A stretch of DNA of 64,000 bases, taken from assembly GCA_030849465.1 (NCBI GenBank), contig JARVLF010000022.1, positions 186,001 to 250,000 on the forward strand, read 5' to 3'. Source of the DNA: Moesziomyces globuligerus (Eukaryota > Basidiomycota > Ustilaginomycetes > Ustilaginales > Ustilaginaceae). The position numbers were made by a program, and so were the translations under genes. The notes beneath the pieces are model-generated. The model made no database searches. It was given only the letters and a program-made list of their open reading frames with translations, and was not told the DNA's origin. Positions 23,222 through 32,314 of this stretch are shown here, piece after piece (positions within the stretch are counted from its first letter, which is position 1; every line of letters starts with the position of its first letter).

Positions 23222-23574
23222 CGCGCTCGCTTCGGCTCGCTTCCGACTCTCTCCCACAGCCCTCGTTTCGCAATCGTGTTCGATCCTCGTAGTCTCTTCT
23301 TGTTTGAACCGTACTTGTCTTCTTCCGATCCGGTCTCAATGTCAAGTGCGCATCACTCAGCAGTCACTCGGTGTTCGTGGATTCAGGCATTACTTGATCC
23401 TAGCTACATACATTCTGTGGTATCACATGAGACAGTTGGTTGGCCACAGGTCGAGCAACCGTACCGGTGCCGACGCGACAGTCAAAGGGGATGTGGACGC
23501 TGGTCATGTCGCGAGAGTGGTCTCCGCCGACGGTCGCCAGGTTCGGACAGCCGACAATGGAATCGAACGCAAGC
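23222..23574. other. Convergent 3' flank
   Basis: 353 bases between the stop of the small plus-strand gene and the stop of the PB1/retropepsin-like gene. No coding signal is seen. Confidence 0.5.
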
Positions 23575-25010
23575 TCAAGGGATGGGGACGGGCTCTCCAT
23601 GCTCGTCCCTGACGACGACGACCTCGACGTCGGCACGCTCGCCGTTGTCCATGAAGGTGACCGAGGTCTGGTCGATGGGGTCGGTGCGAACACCGCGCTT
23701 CTCCATGAAGCTGCGGCCCAGGATGACGGGGAAGTAGCTGTCCTCGGCGAGCATGACGGTGCAAGGCACCGCCTTGGAGCCGACCTGGACGGGCCACTTG
23801 CCGAGGTTGGTGATGCCGTTGAAGCCGTACGTGCCCGGCGTGGTGTCCTTGGGGATAAAGCCGTGGCTGAGCGCAAAGCTGCGACTCACGTAGACGTGGC
23901 GGTAGCCCGACTTGAGCATCATGGGCACGTCCTGGATCGGACCGATGCTACCCTTGAGCAGACGCACGCCCAGCTGCGAGTGGAACTCCTGGAAAGCGAT
24001 CTTGTGCGACGGCACCGACGAGACGGTCTGGTTGGTCTTGCGCGTCTTGGAAGTGTGCGTCGACACGGCGTCATCGTGCGTCGCCTTGGCGGGCGGCAGC
24101 TCCGGCGCGGTGGGCTTGCTGTAGCCGGGCGCAGGTGCGGGCTCGCGAGGCGGCGGGTACATGATCGAGTCGCGGCCACCGGCAGTGACTCCGCCTGCCT
24201 CGCTGTAGTCGTCGGCCGAAGGGATGTAGGGAGCTGCGACGCGGTGGATGCTCACGCCGCCGCTCTTGCCACGCCCAGGCGTACGGTGCACCAGCGTGGA
24301 ATCGTCAACGACGGGAACGTTAGGGCCCTCGTGGGCGCCATCGGCGGAGTGCTCATCAGCGTTGCTGGTCGGGATTTCGGGGGACTCGAGGTAGACTGTG
24401 GTAAAAGGTAGAAGAGTGCCCATGATTCGGTGGATGCGACGTCAACGACAACTGTACGAGGAACACGGTCCGAACATGCGCGAAGAAACTTACGATCCGC
24501 CTCCTTCTCGTTGCCAAATCGCTCAAGGAAGATCTCCCAGTCGTCAGCTGTAGCGGAAAGATAGGAGAGCATGGCAAGGCGTCAGCACCGGGCCGCAGCT
24601 GCGTTGGCTCGTCAGAGGCGCGAACATACAGTCCTCGAGGGAGTAAGATTGTCCGGACCAGCCGTACTTGATCACAAGCGGGATACCGTCATCGAGCTGC
24701 AGGCGGATCTTCTTGGCAGCTCGAGACTTGAGACTGTCGGAACGGCAGGCAACATGGAAACAGTCGAGTGCGTCAGCTTTCGTGGAAATCCTCTGTGGAC
24801 GAACGGATTGCATGAAAACGTACCCTTCGAGCGAGTCGTCGGACTTGAGTCGCAGCGCAAAGCTGGGGAGCGAACCAGCATGGAACTGTTGGGCAGCGGC
24901 GAGAAGCAAAGTCCATGCGATGAACAAAGTCAATCCAAGTCGTCAGTTTCGATGCGACCGCAGCGGATCCTCTTGCGTCGATAGGCACTCACGTTGAGAA
25001 TGGGGGCCAT
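23575..25010 (-). CDS. PB1-like domain + retropepsin-like (probably inactive) protein
   Basis: Five exons (25010-24993, 24885-24824, 24733-24630, 24547-24494, 24395-23575) join in frame to 352 residues. The N-terminal module (about 8-75; SFALRLKSDDSLEGLKSRAA, IPLVIKYGWSGQSYSLED, DDWEIFLERF) reads like a PB1 ubiquitin-fold domain, with its typical end 'SDDWEIFLE'. A linker of about 130 residues rich in Pro/Ser/Asp follows. The C-terminal domain (about 215-335) has the retropepsin layout: strand FHSQLGVRLLKGSIGPIQDV, then MMLKSGYRHVYVSRSFALSHGF where proteases have a D-S/T-G motif, and later the second signature FPVILGRSFMEKRGV. The expected catalytic Asp is Lys241 (K-S-G). Domain calls are by pattern, not search. 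It differs from DDI1, which has a ubiquitin-like plus active retroviral-protease architecture. Role unknown; a scaffold or binding fold is likelier than a protease. Confidence 0.72.
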
Positions 25011-26034
25011 GATGGAAACGACGGAGATGATGGTGGGGATCGTTCGTCGTTGTGGATGGAGGTGAGAAGGCGAGATTCTAGCAGGTTGGAGAGATTCGAG
25101 TTAGCGAGCGAGATGTGCGGATGGCTTGGGCGAGGCGGTCTCGGCACTCTGAGCAGTGAGGAACGGCAACGGAACTGAGTCGCCGAGCTGACCCACTGCG
25201 GTGCAGTGCGGTGCGGTGCTGTGCTGTGCTGTGGTGCGGCTTGAGAGCCGTGTGGAGCGTTGCGGTCGAGCGGGGCACGGGCGAGACGAGTTGCTGTGCT
25301 GTGCTGATCTGCAAAGGGAGCTAATCGTCATGACGCATGTCAACGGCACGGCCACGCCTGCCTGGCCCAAGGGCGCAGCCTAGACCGATGCCGCTTACAC
25401 TGGTGTCCCGCCTGACACTGCTGCCCGGTTTGAGGACTTCCAAATATCGCTTCGAGTTGGGCTGCACAGGCGAGCGCAGGATCGACCTATATTTTGCCTG
25501 CGGTGCCATTTTCTACCTTTTCTATTTCCAGACCGTTCGGGCTCTGCAGCTGTGCAGGGCCCGACTCCTCCACATCAGACGGTAAGCAACGGTGCAAACA
25601 GCTTCCATGTGTTAAGATGGCTGAGTCTACACTCACGTCCGTCGACCACGGACGCATTGGCCAGGCGCGACTGTTTTTGGCTTTGCAGCTCGTTTCACGA
25701 GGCCAAGACGGATGAGCGCGGCGGCCGCGGAGAGCAATAATCGCCGCTTCGAGCCAAAGGGCGAGTGCGCGAGGCCTGGATGCATTGGGCGCAGCGCACG
25801 TTGGAGGAGCGGCTCAGCTCACTCGTCACTGCAGCCTTCAACTCGGCTGTCTTTTCCAGCCGTCAGAGATCTTCGGGCGGCTGACGTGCTGTAGCGGCTC
25901 ATGCAGCCTTGAAGCGTTGGGGTTTTATTGTACTCGCCCGGTTCGCCGGTCGTCGTCCAAAGCGGTCTCCATCTGTCGCTTGGATCCGCCTTCCGCTCTA
26001 CGTCCTCCATCCACACATCGGACGCTCGCCTATC
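25011..26034. other. 1.0-kb divergent promoter region (PB1/retropepsin-like gene / shr3)
   Basis: No gene recognised. It contains a short imperfect tandem run of GTGCGGTGCTGTGCTGTG type at about 25200-25310 and otherwise ordinary GC-rich intergenic sequence. Confidence 0.55.
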
Positions 26035-26724
26035 ATGGGGCTGCGCACTGGTCTGATCATCGGGACGACGTCCTTCTTGCTAGGTGGGTTCGCGGAAGAC
26101 ACGCCGCATCTGTACGAGTGGGATTCCAGCTAACCTCTGACATCGACATCCGTCTTCACAGGGACGCTCGCCATGCACTGGACGGCGGATCACCTCATCC
26201 TGTGGCAGGCGCCTGTCACATATGACTCGGTGGTGACCGCCTACACCTACTATCAGGACACCATGGTGGACATGCCCACCATCTTCCGCAAGATGCTCCA
26301 CGGCATCGGAACCCTCGCCGCATTGCTCCTCATATCCAAGGCGCTCGGCGGTCGCGAGAGCAACTGGCTCTTTGACGGTGCTTCGCTCTTCCTCTTCGGA
26401 GCGGCGGGCCTCGTATACTATCACAAAATCGAGCCCAGCCTCGCCACTCTGCCTCCCAGGGCACCCTCGCCAGGCTCAGGTGCGGTGGATGCTCGCGACG
26501 CCGTCTTTGCACCCCTCCGCGAGATCGCCACCTCGCACACAGTCTTGGCCGTCGCTTTGGTCGGCGTCATCATCCTGCAGAGCGGCCAGTACTACAGCGA
26601 AAGGCTCGAAGAGCGCGAGCGCATCGAAGAGGATGAGGCGCGCCTTCGAAGGCGACAACGTCGACGCGAGCAGGAAGAGAAGCGTAAGGAGCGACTGCAG
26701 GCCACCACCACCCAGCAATCCTGA
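26035..26724 (+). CDS. shr3: ER packaging chaperone SHR3 for amino-acid permeases
   Basis: ER-resident membrane chaperone that prevents aggregation of newly made amino-acid permeases and presents them to COPII. Exons 26035-26083 and 26162-26724 give 203 residues. The join reads FLLG|TLAMHWTADHLILW across a 78-nt intron with a GTGGGT donor. Four hydrophobic segments are visible: 5-20 (GLIIGTTSFLLG...), about 72-88 (GTLAALLLISKAL), about 95-115 (WLFDGASLFLFGAAGLVYY) and about 148-168 (VLAVALVGVIILQSG). The spacing and the motif YTYYQDTMVDMPTIF match the SHR3 family. The cytosolic tail is highly charged (EERERIEEDEARLRRRQRRREQEEKRKERL), as in yeast Shr3. The ATG context is ATCATGGGG. Confidence 0.88.
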
Positions 26725-26907
26725 GGTCCGCCAGGACTCCCCTGGCCGTCCCCTCCCAACCCACGTCGTTCCTTCACACACCGCGCCTGGGGCAACCTTT
26801 TTTCGGTGGCGCTTGGATGTCAGCGCTGCCACTCTCTGTATCACTTCAAGCTAATCAATCGGGTTTGCATTGCAAATTCCTCGAACGCCAAGGGTCGCTT
26901 GACCCGC

Positions 26908-27807
26908 TCACTGGTCGTCGGCAGTTGGGATGCAGGTTCGCTGCAGGATCTCATCGATCACCTCCTTGGCACCGGATCGGCCTGCATATCGAAGGAGGAC
27001 CCCCGTGAAGCCCGTTCGGTTCTGCTGCTTGATCTCGTCCCAGTGTGCTAGGGCGAAGTCGAGCCTCTTCTTTCGGATGGCGGGATGGTTGAGCGTAAAG
27101 CGACTGAAAAGGTCCGCGAGGATGTTGGTCGCATCGACCTGGCTGTCGATCGCTGCTTCAGCCAGGTCGCTCAGTCCATCCAGGCTGAATCGGCACGCCG
27201 CATGGTAGACCGACTTGGCACTGGCCTGCATGGTGGTGGACCACTGGGCTCCGTGTCCCTGTCCTTCGTTGCCCTCGGGCATGATTGCGATCGTCTCGTC
27301 AAGGTCGGTTCCACTCGGCTGGTCCTCTGGCCCGAGTGGGTTGTAGCGTGGGGCGAACGCGATGCGACCCGTCTGCAGGAACATGATCACAGCTCGCAGC
27401 GTCGTCACAGCGATATTGGTCATGGGTACATATCGCGACCCGGCCCGTAGAGCCAGGTTCGGACCGGGCAGATTTCCGTTGATCTGATCAGAGTCCACTC
27501 GATCATGCACATCCTTCTTGCTCCCCAGGAGCGTCTTGAGAGCATCGTTGAGAGTCGAAGAGCTGTGCGTCTCCACATGCTCGACAAGCCCCACGGCGTT
27601 GCTGGCTTGCAAGAGACCAAGGTCAGCATAGACGCAGGCATACGCTCCGCCGTCAGCCTTGCTCTCGACCAGGAAGCAAACACTTCCCCAGCTCCCGTAG
27701 GCTGTAGCTGAGGCGATGACGTCCAACATGCGCTGTTCCACTGCAGGTGGAACCTCGCCTTGTGCGAGTCGCACCCGACCATCCGTGGTTTCGATGGCGG
27801 CAGACAT
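26908..27807 (-). CDS. BTB/BACK-like protein
   Basis: 299 residues from the ATG at 27807. The central part (SRYVPMTNIAVTTLRAVIMFLQTGRIAFAP) resembles the last helices of a BTB fold. The following segment (SAKSVYHAACRFSLDGLSDLAEAAIDSQVDATNILADLFSRF) resembles the region after BTB domains in SPOP-type adaptors. The first BTB strands are not obvious, so the call is tentative; adaptors of this sort recruit substrates to CUL3 ubiquitin ligases. The frame is open up to an ATG at 28032, but a TATA-like CATAAAAG at about 27937-27930 lies between the two ATGs and the extra 75 residues look non-coding. I therefore prefer 27807. It follows mms2 on the same strand. Confidence 0.6.
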   Translation of the reverse strand: MSAAIETTDGRVRLAQGEVPPAVEQRMLDVIASATAYGSWGSVCFLVESKADGGAYACVYADLGLLQASNAVGLVEHVETHSSSTLNDALKTLLGSKKDVHDRVDSDQINGNLPGPNLALRAGSRYVPMTNIAVTTLRAVIMFLQTGRIAFAPRYNPLGPEDQPSGTDLDETIAIMPEGNEGQGHGAQWSTTMQASAKSVYHAACRFSLDGLSDLAEAAIDSQVDATNILADLFSRFTLNHPAIRKKRLDFALAHWDEIKQQNRTGFTGVLLRYAGRSGAKEVIDEILQRTCIPTADDQ

Positions 27808-27929
27808 GTCGACTAGAGGTGGCTGATCACGGTTCAGTAATGCCAGCAGAGACTGAGAGCCAAGAGGCAGAGGCAGAGGGAGTCCTGGTGAGATGAGTCC
27901 CAGGATCGGCGGAAGCCACCAATAGGGCG

Positions 27930-27937
27930 CTTTTATG
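27930..27937 (-). promoter_or_regulatory. TATA-like box of the BTB-like gene
   Basis: CATAAAAG on the minus strand about 125 bases upstream of the ATG at 27807 and downstream of the alternative ATG at 28032. It is used here to choose the start. Confidence 0.4.
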
Positions 27938-28041
27938 TGGTAGCGGGAGGCCGCGCGTGCGCACGGTCTCAAGCGTCTGAAGAAAAGCCCTAGCGTGTTC
28001 CTGTTCAGACCTTTCTTGTGCTCTATGTACATGCGCCGAGA

Positions 28042-28859
28042 CTAGTAGGGGGCGCCTTCGGCGGGTTGCGGGAGCTTGCGGTTGGCAGGCGAAGCCATCT
28101 CTCTGTGTTTTGGTGCCAGAAGACGTGCGCAGAAATCAAAAGTCAGTCTCACATGCACTGTGCGAATGTGGTGAAGCTTCGCGAACGCGAGTGCGCTCGA
28201 GCACTGCTGCAAGCCGGCGCTTGCGCCAAGCAAGGTTGAAAGCTCGAGGACGGGACGGGAGCTAAACTTACCTTCGCAAGGACAGCAGGATAGTCTCGAT
28301 TGTGCTGTCACGGGACCAATTGGAGAAGATGGGCAGAGCCTTGTAGTCGATGCTGCCGTCTTGCCTGACGCAAGGCAAGTTAATCTTTGTGAGGAACCTG
28401 ACCTCAGGAGGCTGGTCCGGATAGCTGGGGCCGCAGTGGATGCTGAGCGAGTAGATGCGGTTCTGGTAGACGGAGTGACCGGGGCCGATAATGGTCGCGT
28501 TCCAGTTGGACATCACTGTTCCGGCGGGACGTGCGAGCGGAGTTATGAAGAGGCAAGGGAAAGGGGGATGAAGTCAGACAGAGCTCGAAATGCGCTGGCA
28601 ATTCGACAGCATGGCTGCGAGCACGGACATCCCAGCGGAAGGTGCGGGAAGGGATGCTTACTGAGGTCGCTGCCATCGTCGAGACCGTAGGAGCAGCTTC
28701 CGTCGCCGATGCCCTTTTCGCCTTTCTCGAGCTCCTCGAGGAGCCTGAAGTTACGGGGGACTGTTGGACGAGACGCATTTGCAGACGGTCAGTCAGCAGC
28801 TAGAGGTAGCCTCTCCGGATCGAGCAGGAATTCGTAAGCGGCAACGTACCTTTGGCCAT
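28042..28859 (-). CDS. mms2: Ubiquitin E2 variant MMS2 (UEV)
   Basis: Catalytically inactive E2 variant that pairs with UBC13 to build K63-linked chains, chiefly on PCNA in error-free damage tolerance. Four exons: 28859-28850 (10 nt), 28760-28662, 28515-28272 and 28102-28042, giving 137 residues, the normal size. It reads [20 protein letters not shown], then [50 protein letters not shown], and ends [19 protein letters not shown], matching MMS2/UBE2V almost throughout. The E2 HPN motif and catalytic-cysteine environment are absent, as in all UEVs. All junctions are canonical (donors GTACGT, GTAAGC, GTAAGT) and keep frame. The 10-nt first exon is too small for simple open-frame searches. Confidence 0.95.
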
Positions 28860-29738
28860 ATTGAAGGAGATCGATCTGCGACAACCGAAGAATGCTGCGC
28901 AACGATGAGGGAGGTAGACTGATGCGCAAGGAGAGTTCGCCGATCTGCCATCAAAGAGCATGACCAGGAAAGGGTGTCAGCGCGTCGGGTTCCGTGGGAA
29001 GCAACGTGCAGGGTCTACGAGCGCGGCTACAAGGACGAGTGATGGCTCGCCTCATCGCCTTTGATGAACGTTCGGACCCGCTGCAAGAGCCAATCTCGTC
29101 GTGGTCTGGGGTGTCGGCGGCTGCGGTCGACTCGCTCAACTTACTGCTAGACTGAGTGGATGCTAAGAATGCGACTCGTTGCTTGCTTGGAGGGTCGAGA
29201 TGGTGTAGTGTTGGAAGGGAGCGTCCACAGTCTAGAATTGAATGCGGAGGGCGAGTCGAGGACGAACAAAGGCTAGTTGGAGGCAATTGGCGCGGTTGGG
29301 TGGAGTGCATGGACACGGTGCACGGTGGCCCGCCCGGGACGAGTGTAATCACACGATCGCTCTAATCACAATTCATCACCCAGCAGAGCGCAAAGCAACA
29401 CAGAGAGAGGCACCAACATCGCAATCGGGTCATCACCAATGCGAATCTGTGGATCCTAGCCAATCTAGCCGAAGCAACAACACACACTCTGCTCCACGCT
29501 TGAGCTTCATTCGGTGATTCAGCCGCCAGACCCGGGCTCGACCGAAATTCGCAGCGCGTGTTGCGCACACTCAGCCCCACCCGACGCAGGGACCACTTGC
29601 TCAGCCCTTGTCATACTGCGGTCTCGATAAGCGCAGAGAGCTCCTTCCGCACCTTGCCTCCTGCCTCTACGGCGCTAGAATCAATCGCGACGGAAATGGC
29701 TTGAAGGTACGCTTCACCATCGGCGCGGACCGCCCAAG
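28860..29738. other. Divergent promoter region (mms2 / DnaJ gene)
   Basis: About 880 bases between two start codons facing apart. No TATA box or coding signal is clear. Confidence 0.55.
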
Positions 29739-30725
29739 ATGAACCGATTCCCAGAGGTCGACCCTTACGACGTCCTCGGCCTCAGCCGCGGCTGTTCGGC
29801 GTCCGAAATCAAGGCTGCCTACAAGAAGCTCGCGCTCAAGAACCATCCGGATCGAGCTCCACACGCAGACAAGGAAGAGGCTACAGCTCGCTTCAAGATC
29901 GTCGGCGAAGCCTACGAGTTTCTCTCGGATGAACGCAAGCGCCGCGACTACGACGCTTTCGGCCCGGGAAGCACGCAAGGCCACGCATCTTCCCAGCCTT
30001 ACCAGGAAGATCTCAGCCGTCAGCATTTCGGTACCAGCCCGGATGGCAAGCCATTCACATTTGTGTGGGAATCCAGCGCCGATTCCGCCAGGCGAGCTCA
30101 GGCCGGCAGGCGCGCTGGCAGGCCGTTCGGCGCCGACGGCTTCGACCCCTTCGAGCTCTTCAACATGATGTTCGGCAAACAGTTCGGCTCGGCGGGAGGC
30201 GCAAACATGGCGGGCGTGCCGAGTCCGTCCCGCGATCCGTTCGCATCAATGAACGGCGCTCCTTCCATGGGATCGAGCCTCTTCGGGGCCAACGACCCTT
30301 TCATGCAGAACCATCGCATGATGGCCGACACCGTGGGGTTCGGATTTGGAAGCCCCTTTGGACACGCAAGCAGGATGCAAACCTCAGCGCCGTTCGCGTC
30401 CAACTTTAGCAGCAGCAGCAGCAGCACGACGTCCAGCACCACCTACGGCGGCTTCTCCGGCACCAGCCAGAGCACCACAACACGCACCGTCAACGGCCGC
30501 ACAGAGACTGTCACCCGCACTATCGATGCGAACGGCAACATCACCGTTCACACCTCGACACCGGAAGGCAACACCGTCCACATCAATGGTGTACAGCAGC
30601 AGCAACATCGCACTCAGCTACCCAACACAGGCCCATCCCACTCTGTCCCCCGGCCTGCTGTCAACCCGGCAGCTGCCAATCCAGCAGGATCCGTGGACAA
30701 TCCCATCGTCATCGATCCGGAGTGA
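29739..30725 (+). CDS. DNAJB6-like type II/III J-domain cochaperone
   Basis: Hsp70 cochaperone, 328 residues, no intron. The J domain (about 8-73) has [25 protein letters not shown], the essential HPD (KNHPDRAPH), and helix IV ending [13 protein letters not shown] Gly/Phe/Met-rich part follows ([13 protein letters not shown]...[11 protein letters not shown]), then a Ser/Thr-rich stretch with a run of six Ser coded by AGC repeats near 30409-30425, then a Thr-rich segment with repeated TRT/TVT/TIT motifs. There is no zinc-finger domain, so it is not type I; the Ser/Thr-rich segment recalls the oligomerising region of DNAJB6/B2, which suppresses aggregation, but homology beyond the J domain is uncertain. 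The C-terminus DNPIVIDPE contains a possible SUMO-interacting motif (IVID followed by acid). Confidence 0.88.
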   Translation: MNRFPEVDPYDVLGLSRGCSASEIKAAYKKLALKNHPDRAPHADKEEATARFKIVGEAYEFLSDERKRRDYDAFGPGSTQGHASSQPYQEDLSRQHFGTSPDGKPFTFVWESSADSARRAQAGRRAGRPFGADGFDPFELFNMMFGKQFGSAGGANMAGVPSPSRDPFASMNGAPSMGSSLFGANDPFMQNHRMMADTVGFGFGSPFGHASRMQTSAPFASNFSSSSSSTTSSTTYGGFSGTSQSTTTRTVNGRTETVTRTIDANGNITVHTSTPEGNTVHINGVQQQQHRTQLPNTGPSHSVPRPAVNPAAANPAGSVDNPIVIDPE

Positions 30726-30993
30726 TGGCGGACGGTCCCCCGACGCAACATCACCTTCATCCTCGCCTTGGACTGCAGCAGAACTGCAGCAACCCTCAGA
30801 CCACCACCGTGACGGGACATCAAGTCAACTCAACGACAACCTCAGAGCAAAGCAGAGCTCCACCACCCGGAAGCGTCCCCGGTCCATGCTCGCGACGCTC
30901 ATCGCACGAGTGCGGCAGCAAACAACGGTCGAGGCGGCACAAACGCGGCTGGAGATCAAAGGACAAACGCCTCAAGTTGCTGCTACACGACGA

Positions 30994-31448
30994 TCAGGTC
31001 TTGATGCCTTTGGCCTCGAGCATCTTGCGCTCCTCCTCCTCGATCTGCTCATCGATCTTGGCGCCCCTCGAAGGCTCGTTGCCATTTGCTCGAGCTGCGT
31101 CCGTGGGTTTAGCGTCTTGTTGCTCTTTCTCGGCCTGGGCGCGCTCCTTCTCCTCCTTGCCAGCCTGGGCGAGCTTGTTCTTGATCGACTTCTCGTCCTT
31201 AGCATCCAGCGACTGGTGCGATTCGGGCTGGCCCTTCTCGTGGTCCTTGCGGTTGTCGTTGTGGTGCATGCCGACGTCCGGGTTGGGACCGGGGGCGTTC
31301 CTCTGGTCGCCGTCGGCGCTGAAAGTATGCAAAAGAACAAGATGATCGCGAAAAAAGGAGATGAGTCTCTCGGATGCGCGTGATGGCATGGAGTTCGAAC
31401 ACGCTCGGGCACTTACGTGTGGGTCTCGTACTGCGACTGGGTAGACAT
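30994..31448 (-). CDS. Small, highly charged hydrophilic protein (118 aa)
   Basis: Two exons, 31448-31417 and 31318-30994, with a GTAAGT donor and a TTTCAG acceptor, give MSTQSQYETHTADGDQRNAP... and 118 residues. It is about one third Lys/Glu/Asp, without hydrophobic segments, and is predicted disordered except for C-terminal helices (DEKSIKNKLAQAGKEEKERAQAEKEQQ, IDEQIEEEERKMLEAKGIKT). It resembles heat-stable or stress-protective hydrophilins in composition, but no family is recognised and composition alone does not prove function. A longer unspliced frame upstream was rejected because the ATG at 31448 plus splice gives a clean start. It is convergent with the DnaJ gene (268 bases between stops). 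Confidence 0.65.
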
Positions 31449-32314
31449 TCTGAATGAGTGTAAAACGATAGGGACTGGGTGGTGGGTTGAGAAGGAAGAT
31501 TTCGGTCTGAGATGAGCATCTATATATCACAGACTCGTCGCTTGGGCACAGGCCGTCCGTCTTGCCATTGGCTTGGCGTAAGACGCCTTGGCCAAGCCAC
31601 CGGTCCAGCTGATCGCCTTGTGCTGCCTAGTAGCTCACCTGAGGCCGTGTCCTACTTTGGCAGCCGAGGCCGGATTGTGGAGGACGTAGCCGAAACAGAG
31701 TGTTCATGCGCCCTGGTGCAAGGACCACTCAGCTCCGCAGGCAAAGAGCGCAGCTTCACGTCATTAGACGGAAGCGCGCCCGAGTCGGAAAGTGGATCAA
31801 GCGACCTCCTCAAAATAGCAACGTAGGCCACAAGGGGGCGCTGAAGCCCGGGCTTCGGCTGCATCTAAGCTCGGCCTGCCGTCGATCGTGGTTAGCTCGT
31901 GTGGGCTCCACTGGTGAGTTACAGTAGCGTCGCTCGACGCCGTCGTGGGATTGGCTTCTGGACCCGGCGTTCCTCTCCACTTGCGTCATCAGGCCGCGAC
32001 CGGGTCTTCTCAGTCGCGTGTCTGAGTGTGGAGGCACTCTGGCATTTCCGCTTTGGCATGTACCTCTGCACGATCTCACATGTGTGCTGGAAAAGCTATG
32101 AGCCGGATCCTCACCACCAAGACACGCTTAAATTTGTGGTTGGAAGAACGCTCCCGTACGTGTCGCTGCGCGCTGGGACGATGAGCTGGACCCTGGGACC
32201 CTTTCCTTGGACGCACCGTGCGCGCTGAAGCCCACCTGCTTCGGTTCACGACCCCTTCTCGGTGACCGGTGCAGGAGAACAACACCCCCACGACCTCGGT
32301 GCGCATGCTTTGAC
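31449..32314. other. Divergent region (charged protein / oligopeptide transporter)
   Basis: About 870 bases, no domain-bearing frame. I see only ordinary intergenic sequence. Confidence 0.55.

Noticed and set aside
22697..23257. Minus-strand 186-codon frame overlapping the small gene at 22883
   Set aside because: Ala/Val/Gly-rich without domains; codon bias supports the plus strand instead, though neither is certain.
25200..25310. GTGCGGTGCTGTG repeats as a possible satellite or regulatory array
   Set aside because: Short, imperfect and confined to about 100 bases; simple-sequence drift is enough to explain it.
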